Positions 46,260 to 57,301 of a DNA stretch of 64,000 nucleotides are shown in pieces (within the stretch, counting starts at the first letter, position 1; each line of letters opens with the position of its first letter). The position numbers and the translations under genes are program-made. Location of the stretch: positions 21,911,457-21,975,456 of the forward strand of contig CM022951.1 of assembly GCA_012931725.1 (NCBI GenBank). The letters run 5' to 3'. This stretch comes from Litsea cubeba (lineage: Eukaryota > Streptophyta > Magnoliopsida > Laurales > Lauraceae). The notes below the pieces were generated by a model, which saw only the letters and a list, made by a program, of their open reading frames with translations, was not told the origin of the DNA and did not search any database.

Positions 46260-46865
46260 CTGCTCAACCAAATACAAACAAAACAATGAGAGGGACAAAA
46301 TGAACCCAAAACCTAGACCAAAGGACTCATAAAAAGAAATGAAAAACCCAAAACTAAGTGCACAAAAGGTTAAATCCTATCAATAATTGCTAACACAAAA
46401 TCAATACCACCATTACCAATCACAAAGACGAGAAAGAAAAATGGGAAACAAAATACTAAATTTCAGGGGATGGAAAGCATCCAAACATCTTACATAGAAC
46501 ACATTATTTTCAATCAACAGCAGAACTACAGAGAACTCAGATGAGAACAAAAGATGTAGAAAGTCAAAGGCAACACCCACACCAGAAACACTACCAAAAA
46601 GACAAATGAAAAAACAGAACACGCTCATATGGAAAACGAAACACGCAGATCAAAACACCCAAGATCCAGCTAGCAAACCCAGAAAAAAAAATCAAAAAGA
46701 AGAAAAACCCATATCTAAAAATCAAATTTTTAAAAAACCCAGATGGAAGAGGGCTGAAATCCATGCCTGGAAGAGAGAGACCCTATCTAAAAAATTAAAA
46801 ATCAAATCTTTTGAAACCCCAGATGGTAGGGGACTGAAATCCACACCTGGAACTCATCGTTCGGA

Positions 46866-47222
46866 TCAGATCGCGCAAGAATGACCTTCCCATCCACACA
46901 TAAAGGGGAAAAACATTTTCGCGACCTCGTCGATGAAGGATTCGGCAACAGAGAAGCGCTTGCCGGAGGCGGTGATGTCGATGATGGTGACGTAGGCGGA
47001 GGGGTCGTGGCAGTAGCCGCGCTGCTGGGTAGTCCAGCGGAAGAGATCGAGGGCGAGGTCGGGGTCGGATAGGGGAGGGCACAGTTTTGGCGCGGGAGGG
47101 GGAAAAGAACTGGGAAGGAAAAAAATGAAGAAAAGGTGGGGGGGAGTGGAGTTTAATTTTTTTTCACCAAAACAAAGGGAGGAAAAGAATAAAACCGCCA
47201 CGTGGTCTTTTTTTTTTTTCAA
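46866..47222 (-). pseudogene. Captured pentatricopeptide-repeat (PPR) gene fragment
   Basis: The minus-strand frame contains LSDPDLALDLFRWTTQQRG then PSAYVTIIDITASGKRF and AESFIDEVA. It matches the N-terminal part of plant PPR proteins, which bind organellar RNA: an ALxLFRWxxxQ entry followed by one 35-residue helix pair. It is much more GC-rich than the surroundings, like an intronless PPR gene. Only about one repeat is present. The first residues (a lysine-rich run) are probably element sequence. Confidence 0.75.
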
Positions 47223-47249
47223 AATAATAAATATTAAATTTTATTGCCG

Positions 47250-47545
47250 CAATCGAAGTAAAATATGTATTTGAAGCCGCGGCCAAAACATGATCGTGGC
47301 AAAAGGATCAACTTAAAGCCACGGCCAGGTTGAAGTGGTTGCAATAAGGACACGTTGTCACTGGCAGACACGGGCGAGGCAAAAATGAGATTTGTTCGAA
47401 GCAAAATATGTACTTGAAGCCGCGGCCAAAACATGATCGTGGCAAAAGGAACAACTTAAAGCCACGGCCAGGTTGAAGTGGTTGCAATAAGGACACGTTT
47501 TGTCACGGGCAGACATGGGCGAGGCAAAATGAGATTTATTGCCAC
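47250..47545 (+). repeat. 143-bp tandem duplication in the CACTA right subterminal region
   Basis: GAAGCCGCGGCCAAAACATG starts at 47273 and 47416, and each unit continues with GCCACGGCCAGGTTGAAGTG. The units are almost identical. Confidence 0.9.
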
Positions 47546-48852
47546 TAACTCTATTGGTAGTGGCAACAAGTAAGAAATAGCCACAAAAACACTGGCCGCT
47601 GCAAAAAGTTTGACACTGAAAGTCATTTTTTTTGTAGTGATATAATTGTCAAGATGGAATCTATCCTTTAATAGATATATCCCCTTGTGCGAATTAATAT
47701 TTTTATCATCGGTAAGTGCGCACCCATCTTAATTAAGAGTTAGTTGGATGGTACTGATGATCACTGTGATTAATTAGGTCATAAGGATAATAAGATATAA
47801 ATCTAATTTGGTTTGACAAATTTAATTTAATTGATCCATGGATATAATTGATGGAGGGGCCTACTTGTAGTAATTGAAAAGATTAGGGTCTTCTTGTAAT
47901 TCATTTATAAGATTGGAGTTCAGTTGCATTTATTAAGTTGAGTTATGTGCAATTAACTGTGGGTCTGGATTGCACATGGGATGTGGGGTCCAGATATCCC
48001 TGTTTAAGCCAGCTTCTAAGGAATCCCTAGTGGTCCCCACGCTGGCCCTAAAAAGAGATTGTTTCTAATCCTATTTGAACTCTTAAAGGAAGGAGGAGAA
48101 TGACACATACCTATAATAGAAGTGAGACTTCAAATTATCATGGAAGAGGAGGTTGCCAAAGGAATATATATATATAGAGGAGAGGGGTTGGACGTACAAC
48201 ACATCTCACACACGCCCAAGCCCCTCTCTCCTTTCCCTCTTTTCTCCTATGGTTCCCTTCTAGAGAGTCTAGGGTTTTCTTCTCTTTGGAGATTCCACAA
48301 TTCTCCTTGAGAAGATCTCTGATAAAGGGTCATAGCGTGGAAGATTAAGAGGTATTTGGAGATCCTTCTTATTTTAGCAGAATAGTTTCTCAACAAGCCA
48401 AGCGATCAACTTATCAATTAGAGTACAACCGGGCTCGCAATGTTAGATCTACATCAACTCTTTTGTAGATTTTCGTTGTTGTTATTTTCTATCTTCAAGA
48501 TAGCGTTTATTCTGATCTTGATATATGAGAAAGGGGTTTTGGATCCTGGATTGGGTTCCTGGCCCGATAGATACTTGATCCTTACTTCAAGTGGGTCAAA
48601 AGTTTTGAAACCTATCAACGAGGCCCACCATCTTCCAACAACTTCAACAATTAAAATCAGGAATTTATAGTATTAAAAAAATTAAGAAATAAACTAAAGG
48701 CTTTACCCTATCATAACCAAGTTGTCGCACACATCTTTGAGCCTTCTTATGCGTATGTGCTTCCTCAATTTCAGAGTATATTGAGGGAGAGATTTTAGGA
48801 AGAAATTAATGGAATAGAGGGAGATAAACCATGTGGTGTGTAGGGAGAGATT

Positions 48853-49182
48853 TTGGGGAAAATAAATGGATGGCTTAATAGAGAGAGAGAGAGAGAGCGA
48901 AGAGATTTCCTAGAATGCTGTTTCAGAGCTGTGGAACAGTTTCCTCTTCTACGACATTTTAATTTCTCAATGGAGGTCGAAAAACCAGCCGTAGAAAATG
49001 GCGTTGCAAAACCGCGCCGAAAAATCCGACGGTTTGTCCCGGCGGTTTTCGCCACTACACAAACCGAACTTTTAGGTAGAGAAAATCCAATATGGGATTA
49101 TAAAAACCGTAAACCATATTATGATGCCATGCATCGATTTTCTAAAATGCTGACATGGCGCCCGAAAAATCAAAGAAAATAA
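48853..49182 (+). other. Small unassigned open frame in the copy B backbone
   Basis: An open frame of 109 codons (MGKINGWLN...) includes a basic stretch (KPRRKIRRF) and ends RPKNQRK. No family was recognised, and the first part overlaps a GA repeat. Copy A has lost about 100 bp of it. The region may once have been the start of a gene or of its leader. It is reported because the duplication allows the two versions to be compared. Confidence 0.2.
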
Positions 49183-50046
49183 GAGCGATGACGTGGCACC
49201 CTCTAGAGCAAGGCTCCCTATTGCTTTATATATATGGGAAATTCTAAAAAAAAACGCCCCTATTTCCGCCCTCTTAATTTTTGTCTTGGGTCCTATGTTG
49301 AGTCAATCTAATCTTTTCACACACACTACCCCCAATGAATAGTCACAAGTCCAAGTTTGACATTCATCCAACTTTTCCTCACTGTTGGATTGAAATCATG
49401 ATAAAATGATGCTTATAAACCATTAAATCTTAGGGTCATGGATCAAAAGATTAGGATGGTCTTATGGACTCGAGATTTTGCATATAGGTAGGCCTAATAG
49501 GCTTCCATGATCATCATACATCCTAATGAGTATAGACGCAAATGGTTTAGTCCGAACATAGATACATCTTTATAGATCCACTTTTGAATACGGATTTGAC
49601 ATCGAGAGCGTGTTGTATTTGGATTCAACATCAACTTAAGAAACTAGAACAAAACCTAAAATAAGATATGAAGTACATTAGTATAATCAGATAAAAGAGC
49701 TTCAAAAATAAAATAATATATACACAAAAGTGGGACCATTAAATAGTGAGAAATGGTCCAGCGAAATAATTAAAGCTAAATATGCCGCACCACTCACTAG
49801 ACCATTTCTCATTAATAGTATGTGAATAAACCTAAATAAATTAATAAATATAAATATTAGAGGATTTTACCGGAAAAACTCCTTCATATTTTGTAAAGAT
49901 CAAAAAAGCCCTCAAACTTCAATATCGACCAAAAAGGCCCCGAACAGGGATATCCACAAAAAAGGGACTTTTTTGGTCTTCACTAGGTCTAAGTGGATTT
50001 TTATGGTAAAATCCTCTAAATATTACTTTAGCTATATTTATCGTTG

Positions 50047-50622
50047 GTATTGTAATGTAGCAGGTGAATCCGCCGTTTCAGCTACCACAATAGTGTATTC
50101 CATTGCCCCTCGTTCCTGGAAAGTGGTCACTACCTGGGCCACGGAGGATGCTTTTTGACCAATAGCTACATAAACACATATTACATTTTGCCCCTTTTGG
50201 TTGAGAATAGTATATGTGGCTACTGCTGTTTTTCCGTCTGTCTGTCCCCAATAATTAATTCTCGCTGACGACAATTGCTTAGATATGTTCGTATTGCCAA
50301 AAACGCCGAAGGGTCAACACATCAGGTTTTACTATAACTACTTGAGATGCGTTTGGATAACATCTTTTTTCGATTAGATATGGCTTCGACTATCACTGGA
50401 GACAGACAATTAGTTAACCATAGGCATATTTTGTCGTATAGTAGATATCCCAAGTTATCGCTGCAAATCCCAACATATTATTAGCTCTGATTCAAAATTA
50501 TCTTAATTAATAGCCCTGCGAGGATTTGGTATCATCCAAGGATTAGTAAATCAAATAATATATATTAAATGGATCGGTTTGAAAATCAATGAGTTTCTAG
50601 TTGTAGAATATTATTCCCGTCA
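50047..50622. other. 576-bp insert with plastid DNA (NUPT)
   Basis: Copy A reads ATCGTTG-TGCATTTGAAATCC uninterrupted at 42658. Copy B has 576 bp between the same two blocks, with no target duplication. The first 230 bp are plastid atpA (see next entry). The remaining 340 bp could not be assigned and may be other plastid or mitochondrial DNA. Absence of a duplication fits capture during end-joining repair. Confidence 0.85.
50050..50280 (-). pseudogene. atpA: Plastid ATP synthase alpha subunit (atpA) fragment
   Basis: The minus-strand translation reads QRELIIGDRQTGKTAVAT across one small frame change, then TILNQKGQNVICVYVAIGQK and ASSVAQVVTTFQERGAMEYT. This is the Walker A (P-loop) region of the plastid alpha subunit, not the mitochondrial one (which has a longer insert after ILNQK). 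Only about 75 of roughly 507 residues are present, with a frameshift at the left of the P-loop, so it is a nuclear pseudogene fragment. It ends after SPATLQY. Confidence 0.93.
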
Positions 50623-51026
50623 TGCATTTGAAATCCTCCCGTTCATACAATGACTCAATCGATTTTGGATTGAGCATTTCAGATTTTATGCGTGGATTTA
50701 GATCTGTATCGAGTTTTTCTCGGGTCTAAATTGGAGGCTCCATTCATTTAGCACCTCTTTTCTTGTGTATTTACTTTACTTTACTAGTAGAAGTAAACCA
50801 ACCAGGCTCAATCTCATTGCTAATCGATGACTATTTCAGAGAACTTGGCGGCAATTGTTCGACATTTGTTGAAGAGATAGAATGCTGAGTTTGAAAAGTG
50901 GCGGGAACAGTAGAATGCATAAAAGATTAGTGCAGCAATAGAAAACCCTCAAAACTTCAGCGAGAGAGAGAGAGAGAGAGGGGAAGCGAGCGGAAACTAG
51001 GGTTAGGGTTTTGTTCTTCGTCATCA

Positions 51027-51201
51027 ATGGATGATTCAGTCAATTCCACAGGCTGCTCTAGAAATGGAATCTCTGGACGAATTGATCTCCGCTCTCATGA
51101 TCAGATTCCCGATCTAACGGACCAGATCCACCAGCTCCCCTGCTGCATCAAGCACGACGGACCATGTCCCGTTTCTCACTACTTCAAGCCCCAAAAAACA
51201 G
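51027..51201 (+). CDS. RNASEH2C: Ribonuclease H2 subunit C, exon 1
   Basis: Encodes a non-catalytic subunit of RNase H2, the nuclear complex that removes ribonucleotides from DNA and cuts RNA:DNA hybrids. From the ATG at 51027: MDDSVNSTGC..., then IDLRSHD and DQIHQLPCCIKHDGPCPVSHYF. The HxLPCxIxxxGPxxVSxYF motif is diagnostic of the family. It ends in phase 1 at donor GGTCTTTC (GT at 51202). The leader has a GA repeat (50959-50979). The start is the first ATG after that leader and gives the usual short N-terminus. No paralogous fragment was seen elsewhere. Confidence 0.88.
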
Positions 51202-51284
51202 GTCTTTCAATCTCTCTCTCTCTCTCTCTCTCTCTGATTTTGCTATACTTCATATAACTTATGTGTTTGGTTTATGTTGTTCAG
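51202..51284 (+). other. RNASEH2C intron 1 (83 bp)
   Basis: Very short GT-AG intron containing a (CT)n microsatellite at about 51211-51235, close to its 5' end. Confidence 0.88.
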
Positions 51285-51377
51285 GTGTAGTTGTCGATGG
51301 TTTGGAAGCGGAAGAAGCTTCGTTCCGTGGGAGGAAATTACAGGGTGCTGCACTTCCACTCCCGGAAGGGTATTGTG
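51285..51377 (+). CDS. RNASEH2C: Ribonuclease H2 subunit C, exon 2
   Basis: The acceptor TTGTTCAG ends at 51284. The exon completes a Gly codon and reads VVVDGLEAEEASFRGRKLQG then ALPLPEGYCG, ending in phase 1 at donor GTAATT (51378). The FRGRxLxGxxxxLPxGYxG motif is the second conserved block of RNase H2C. The remaining roughly 40 residues, expected in one or two further exons, were not found before 64000. The gene is therefore partial here. Confidence 0.9.
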
Positions 51378-52100
51378 GTAATTGTTATTACCTGCATTTG
51401 TTGCATTTGTCTCTTTATGTATTTATTTTTTTGGTTGAATTTCGCTGTTGATTTTCAAAAAATGATATGATATTTTGTTTCAATGAGGGAAATTACACTA
51501 GGAATGGGTGGCAAGTTTCAAACTTTTGAATGCTTTAGTGGGGGGTCGCCTTGATTGATGCATGCCAATCACAAGATTCAGGTGGGATTTGGAGATTTAA
51601 ATGTTGACTGTGGATACATACAATGACACAAAATCAGAAAATTCCAATGGTCGTGGTCATGTATTCAAGGCCTCAAAGTTTAATAGTTATGTAGACACTC
51701 ATAAACTGTTAAAACGCTGGAATCTTTGAATACATTGTTAAGATCTTCAGATTGTACTGATATTTGGCCTACCTTTAATCCTTAGAACAAGCTTCAGATC
51801 CCACAAAGACCCATGATTAGTATGCATAAAGGTGGGCCCTCTTACTTGATATCAATCACAAAGAGAATGAGACAAACAGAAAATATTGGGTGGAATTCAA
51901 TGGATCCCTTATGATCCCATTGTCTCTTTAAATAGATCTCATATGCCTGTATATGATACATTTGACCCATTGATCTGGGTGATTACAATCTATAAAAGGT
52001 ATAAACAACTAATATAAATCTAGAATATTGACTGTACAACCTGTCCTATGTCTGGATCAAATGGGCCTGATTTTGAGTTTGGGCTGACCTAATAGTTTGA
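51378..52100 (+). other. Start of the RNASEH2C intron 2
   Basis: About 720 bp after donor GTAATT with no recognised coding or repeat family. LINE sequence begins near 52100. Confidence 0.5.
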
Positions 52101-52790
52101 GTTGACCCAATGGGCTGGATGCAGTGGGACTCGTGGTTGGGTGAGTGTTTTGTTGGGTGTGGGCCTGTTTTATGGAGGATTATCCCATTTGCAATTATGT
52201 GGTTTATTTGGAAGGAAAGGAATGACAAGATCTTAAGGGGCTCTTCTTCGTCAATAGATGAGTTGATTACTAAGGGTCACCTTAAAGATTGTGAAATGAG
52301 CTTTGGTAAGAAAGGAGTTTTCCAATTTCAACCTAAATGCTATTCTTTTTAATTGGGAAGCTTGTATGGGGTGTGGCCAAATTAAGGTGAGGAGATCTGC
52401 TCTTTGGTCTCCTCCTATTAAGGTCTTCGTAGGTGGAGTGCTTCGTAACAGTAAGGGCGAGGTTTTACCTTTGTTCTCAAAGTCCGTGGGTGTTTGCGAC
52501 TCCAACGAAGCGGAGGTGTTAGCTATTTTGGAAGCCCTTCGACTGTTTACAAGAAATTTTATTGGTAGCCTTATTATGGAAAGTGACTCTTCTAATGTGA
52601 TCGCTTAGGTGTCTAACCATAAGGCCTGCCCTTGGAGATTTCAATTTCATTATAATGAAATCATGGATCTATCTTCTTCTTTAGAAGTTGCTTTTCATCA
52701 TAAGGTTAGGTCAGCTAATTCTATGGCGGATGTTTTAGCTAGGCAAGGGGTTCGAAGAACTTCTCCTTGGGTGGGTCTTGCTATGTAAGG
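52100..52790 (+). pseudogene. LINE ORF2 C-terminal fragment (zf-RVT end and RNase H)
   Basis: Reads WDSWLGECFVGCGP then WFIWKERNDKI, then in another frame FVGGVLRNSKGEV...FSKSVGVCDSNEAEVLAI, MESDSSNVI and, after a stop, HHKVRSANSMADVLARQGV. These are the end of the zf-RVT region and the complete RNase H-like domain (GG-VLR, D/EAEVLAI, SDS, N-x-xAD-LA) of a plant LINE. Two frame changes and one stop make it a pseudogene. It sits in the RNASEH2C intron. Confidence 0.9.
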
Positions 52791-52829
52791 AACATGCATA
52801 TACTGACTGACAAGACTAAGAACATAAGA

Positions 52830-54850
52830 AATGTTAGGTTTAGTGATTGTCAAATAGATCAGCTGCCCAACCAATCTCTAATACATTCTCTTATTTTGAA
52901 GCAATTCTCCACTGCCAGTGTGAAGACTGTGATTTTGCTCCATGGGAGTGTCCGTTGGTTACCTAGCTTCCCAGTTTTTGCAAGGAGATCAAGAGTATAT
53001 TTTCTTTGGGATATAACAATTCTAGTATTTGACCTTGCAACTTCAATTCCTAGGAAATATTTCAATAAACCTAGGTCTTTGATCTCAAATTCATTTTTCA
53101 AAAAAAACTTCAACCGAGAGATTTCATCAACATCACTCACAGTAACAGCAATGTCTTCCACATGCACAACAATGATGACAATCCTTCTTTTTACAAAGAC
53201 TGTGTGATCTGCATAACACCTTCGTAACCCATACCTAAGCAGAGCTTTACTAAACCTTTCAAACCAAGCCTGGGGTGACTGTTTAAGTCCATATAAGGAC
53301 TTTTTTATTTATAAAACATACTTTGTCTTCCTCATTCTTTCACGTCCCCATGGAGAAAATAATTTTTCACATCTAGTTGGTACAATGGCCAATCAAAGTT
53401 TGCTGCTAGGGATAATAACACATGAATGGAAGTAAGTTTAGCGACGGGAGAAAAAGTTTCAAAGTAATCAACTCCATAGGATTGAGTAAATCCCTTTGCA
53501 ACAAGTCTTGCCTTGTATCTACTAATTGTACCATCTGGATTGTACTTTAATGTGAACACCCATTTACATCGTACAATACGCTTCCCTTCTGGAAGAGTAG
53601 TCAGCTCCCACGTATGATTCTTTTCTAGGGCATTCATTTCCTCCACCATTGCTTCTCTCCAATTAGGATGAGTGAGAGCCTCTAACACATGTTTAGGTAT
53701 ACATTCAGTGCCTAGGTTGGAAATAAAGGTCTGATATATAGGTGACAAGTGACTGTAAGAAATGACATTATGAATAGGATGATGAGTAACACAGGATCTT
53801 GTTCCTTTGTATACAACAATTGGAAGGTCTAAGTCAGAAGAAATACTTGATTGCAGAACAACTTCAGACGGAGGAGGAAGAGGAGGACTTGGATCCGGGT
53901 TCGGAACATCAGATGATGGTATAGATGAGAGTAATGGTCTATTTCCCATTTTCTTTCTTGAATATACTTGCCGTGGTTTTTGTATCTTCTCACCCCTTTC
54001 TAGATCAAGAGAGCCTGAACCTTCCATACCTTCTCCTTATAGTGAGCTTGAAATGGATACAATGGGGGAGACACATAATCAACAAGTGGGACATTCTCCT
54101 GTGCATTTCCTTCTGGTAATAACTCTTTGCTTGCTGAGGAGAAGAAAGGAATATCCTCCTGGAAGCTCACTTCCATGGTTACTAAGACACGACCCTTATG
54201 TCCAGGAGCATAATGCTTGTATCCTTTTTGAGAGCTAGGATATCCCACAAACTTGCATTTAACAGCCTTTGGATCCAATTTATCTCATTGGTGCTTCGGA
54301 ACGTGAACAAAACAAGTACAACCAAACACTTTTGGTGGGACGTGAAACAATGATGTACTGGGACATAATACTAATAGTTCTATAGGATTCTTTCCTCCTA
54401 ATGTCTTTGAAGACATAGAATTCTTTCTTCCTAATGTCTTTGAAGGCATTCTATTTATTAAGCTACCGTTAAAACTCCACCTGACAAAAAAGGCTTGGGT
54501 ACATTCATCTCAGATAAAATAGCCCTAGTGACCTTCAACAATTTTTACGTTCTGCAATACCATTCTCCTCCGGGGTATATGCACAGGAGGTCTGTGGACT
54601 GTGATCCAATCTCATTTTCTGCAAGGTAACTCTGAAAGACATTTGAAGTATACTCTCCACTATTATCAGAACGAAATGCCTTAATTTGTTTGTCAAACTT
54701 AACTCATTTTATGATATGTTTGAAAAGTATGGAAGACTTCTTCTTTCGATTTCAAAAGATAAACCCAAGTCACCCTAGTTGCATCATCAATAAAAGTCAC
54801 GAAGTATTGATGACCATAAATAGATTTGTGAAGCTTTTATATAGGAGGGA
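52830..54850 (-). pseudogene. Copia pol fragment, reverse orientation
   Basis: On the minus strand, from right to left: integrase core (FVTFIDDATRVTWVYLLKS near 54700-54830), YTPEENGIAERK-type text near 54570, KCKFVGYPSSQKGYK (54200-54260), a proline/serine-rich linker, RT with WREAMVEEMNALEKN, CKWVF, YKARLVAKGF, QLDVKNYFLHGD (53332-53700), and the RT thumb KDLGLLKYFLGIEVA (52859-53170). There are many stops, frame changes and a small duplication near 54400. No LTRs were found. It belongs to a different Copia lineage from the elements at 4029 and 55776. Confidence 0.88.
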
Positions 54851-55580
54851 AGGAAATATAGTCTAAAATTGATAAAACCTGTCTGTTCTTTTATATAAAC
54901 TTCCTCTTGCAAAGTGCCATGTGGAAAGACATTTCTGACATCAGGTTGTTTTATTTGCCTGTTGTTTATTAGCGTTAGGGATAAAACAATGTGAATGGCT
55001 ATAGTTTTAACAACTGGACTAAAAGTTTCATCGTAGTCCTATCCTTCTTGCTGATTAAAATCTTTGCAACAAGCCAAGCCTTATATTTGTTGATATTGCC
55101 ATCAATTTTCTGCTTGAGCTTTAGCCATCTACAACCGAAAGTGTTAATTGATGAGGTTGGATCATGGATGGACAAAAACCCATGTTCCATTTTGAGAATG
55201 TGTTGTATTCATCTTCCTTAGCTTCATACCATTTGGGACTCTTGCTAGGTCGAGCAAAGCATTAATGTTTGAAATGTTATCATCATATGAGATATGTTGA
55301 CTTAAATGGGATGATGAGAACAGAGTAGTGCTGTCTCTGGAATGTGTAACCATTGGATGAAAAGAGACAACAGATCACTCATGAGTTGTGTGAAAGGATG
55401 GGCAGTGGTAAAGGAGAAAGAATGACAATAAGGGTTAATGCTAGTTGGTGAAGAATCCTGATGCGACAGATTAACAAGATGAGAGAGAAGAGGAAAACTC
55501 TGGTTGTGTTGTAGATGTAGATGAAGAGGCCGCAAGTGTAGAAACAAGTGTTCCCTGTTGTGTTTCATCAACTTGGCCAA
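54850..55580 (-). pseudogene. Second Copia RT fragment, reverse orientation
   Basis: The minus strand reads GTWVFVHP, then (frame-shifted) CRWLKLKQKIDGNINKYKAW, YDETFSPVVK and FPHGTLQEEVY up to about 54870. This is another Copia RT palm, more decayed than its neighbour. Its right part (55200-55580) is a linker with FSFTTAHPF-like text. The boundary with the integrase fragment is approximate; one may have inserted into the other. Confidence 0.7.
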
Positions 55581-55775
55581 TGCTTGTTTATTACTTGTTT
55601 CTATTTAAGATTCCTGCTTCAGTAGTTGACAAATTGGAGTAGCTTTATAGAGATTTTTTTTTGGGAAGGCAAAATTACAAAAAAGAAAAAAAAGAAAGGC
55701 TGATCTAGTAAATTAGGAAAGTATCTACATCAAAAGAGAAGGCAGGTTGGGATCAGAAATGATTAGGGTGTTAAA

Positions 55776-56015
55776 TGTCAATCTAGGAACTCTAATTGTA
55801 TTAGTAGAAAGTTAGCTATAACTTAGGAACTCTAATTGTATTAGAATATTAACTATCGTATTAGTAAGTTAGCCATAACTTAGGAAGTTGCTTTGTATAA
55901 GGATAATAATAATAGGGTAATCAATCCCTATATAACGAGAAGGTTACAGCCCTAAAGGGCTCTCACGTTTTCCTCCTCCAATCTCACTATTCTCTTCATG
56001 CGTGTGAATTTGTCA
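55776..56015 (+). repeat. Outer Copia 5' LTR
   Basis: 240 bp with TG...CA ends. It contains a 37-bp near-duplicate (AACTCTAATTGTATTAG repeated). It is followed at once by the primer binding site. Confidence 0.92.
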
Positions 56016-56028
56016 TGGTATCAGAGCC
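56016..56028 (+). promoter_or_regulatory. Primer binding site (initiator tRNA-Met type)
   Basis: TGGTATCAGAGCC directly after the LTR, the standard Copia primer site. Confidence 0.93.
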
Positions 56029-56049
56029 AAGGGCTTTATTTTTCCACAT

Positions 56050-57190
56050 CCAATGATCTGTAAGATCACCTCTCCTTCTAAAAATTCTGTCTGTCGCCTC
56101 CGGAAATCTCTTTATGGTCTAAAAAGCAAGCTCCTCCGGCATGGTTTGAAACTTTTAGAGGGCATTTATGCACGAGTGGCTTTACTTAGAGCCCTTACGA
56201 TCCATCTCTGTTCATGCACACCACATCTACTTGTGTTACAGTTCTACTTGTATATGTTGACGATATTATTATCACTGGCACTGATGATAGTATGATCAAG
56301 TCTATCCAAGCCTCTCTCAGGGATTACTTTCATATGAAGGATTTGGGGCCTTTACATTATTTTTTGGGCTTAGAAGTGCATCAATCTCTTAAAGGCCTGT
56401 TTCTCAGTCAACACAAATACACATTTGATCTTATTGAGCTTGCTGATCTGCATGAATCTTCGCCAGTTGATACACCTGTAAAGGTCAACCTTAAATTGAG
56501 TAAAGATGATGGTGACCTTCTTCTTAATCCACATACCTATAGGCGCCTGGTGGCAGCCTTGTCTATCTCACCGTCACTCGACTGGATATCTCCTATGTTG
56601 TCAATCTTGTGAGCTAATTCATGACATCTCCTAGACACCTTCATCTGACTGCTGTCAAGCGCATAATCCGGTATTTGTTAGGCACTGCCACTCGTGGTTT
56701 ATATTATCAATTGACCGCTTATGCAGACGCTGACTGGGCGGGATGTCAGGATACTCGTCGATCTACTACTGGTTGGTGCATGTATCTTGGCAATTCTTTA
56801 ATTTCTTGGAAATGCAAGAAACAAGAACGTGTTTCTCGATCTTCTACAGAGGCGGAATATAGGGCAATGTCCTCTGCATGTTCAGAAATCTTATTGCTAC
56901 AATGACTTCTTTCGGAACTTGGATTTGCACAACCATCTCCTACATCCTTGCATGCGGATAATACTGGGGCTATCGGGATCACTGAAAATCCTGTCTTTCA
57001 TGAATGCACCGAACATATTGAGGTGGACTGTCACTTTATTCGGGATGAATTGAAGCGTGATGTCATTTCTTTACCTCATGTCTCTACTGACCTTCAGTTT
57101 GTTGACATCTTCACCAAAGGACTTCCTCGGCCTCGACATCAGTTTCTGGTTTCCAAATTGCTGCTTTATGACTCCCCCGCATCAATTTGA
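56050..57190 (+). pseudogene. Copia RT and RNase H remnant (outer element)
   Basis: VCRLRKSLYGLK starts it; frames change near 56220 to give VLLVYVDDIIITG (the catalytic YVDD), FHMKDLGPLHYFLGLEVHQ and QHKYTFDLIELA. RNase H follows with YADADWAGCQDTRRSTTGWC, SRSSTEAEYRAMS and HECTEHIEVDCHFIRD, stopping at 57188-57190. Frameshifts at about 56200, 56600 and 56905 inactivate it. Its closest relative in the window is the RT-RNase H part at 8250-9444. Confidence 0.9.
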
Positions 57191-57301
57191 GGGGGGGGGG
57201 TGTCAATCTAGGAACTCTAATTGTACTAGTAGAAAGTTAGCTATAACTTAGGAACTCTAATTGTATTAGAATGTTAACTATTGTATTAGAAAGTTAGCTA
57301 T

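Larger units (their letters stand above)
45067..47639 (-). mobile_element. CACTA (En/Spm) element carrying captured host gene fragments
   Basis: 2573 bp with CACTACAAAAAA at the left end and its inverse TTTTTTTGTAGTG at the right, the CACTA terminal motif. Copy A reads AACATATAATTG uninterrupted at about 21779. The TA-rich flank makes the 3-bp target duplication ambiguous. Subterminal regions are full of GCCGCGGC and TTGCCACG motifs and contain a 150-bp tandem duplication on the left and a 143-bp one on the right. No transposase is present. The centre, read on the minus strand, contains a PPR gene fragment and two cyclin-D exons, so this is a gene-capturing, non-autonomous element. Confidence 0.9.
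42932..50886 (+). repeat. Tandem segmental duplication, copy B
   Basis: Begins AATGCTCTGGAGATATGCAG directly after the end of copy A and runs to AATGCT at 50881-50886, about 140 bp before the RNASEH2C start codon. Without its own insertions (about 43677-44197, 45067-47639, 50047-50622) it is about 4.3 kb plus small indels. It mirrors copy A in order, with visible substitutions at several per cent, so the duplication is far older than the Athila insertion. Confidence 0.8.

Noticed and set aside
14082..50886. Reading the two backbone copies as the two LTRs of one giant element
   Set aside because: They abut directly with no internal region, there is no primer site or polypurine tract between them, and the shared AATGCT at all three borders fits a tandem duplication better.
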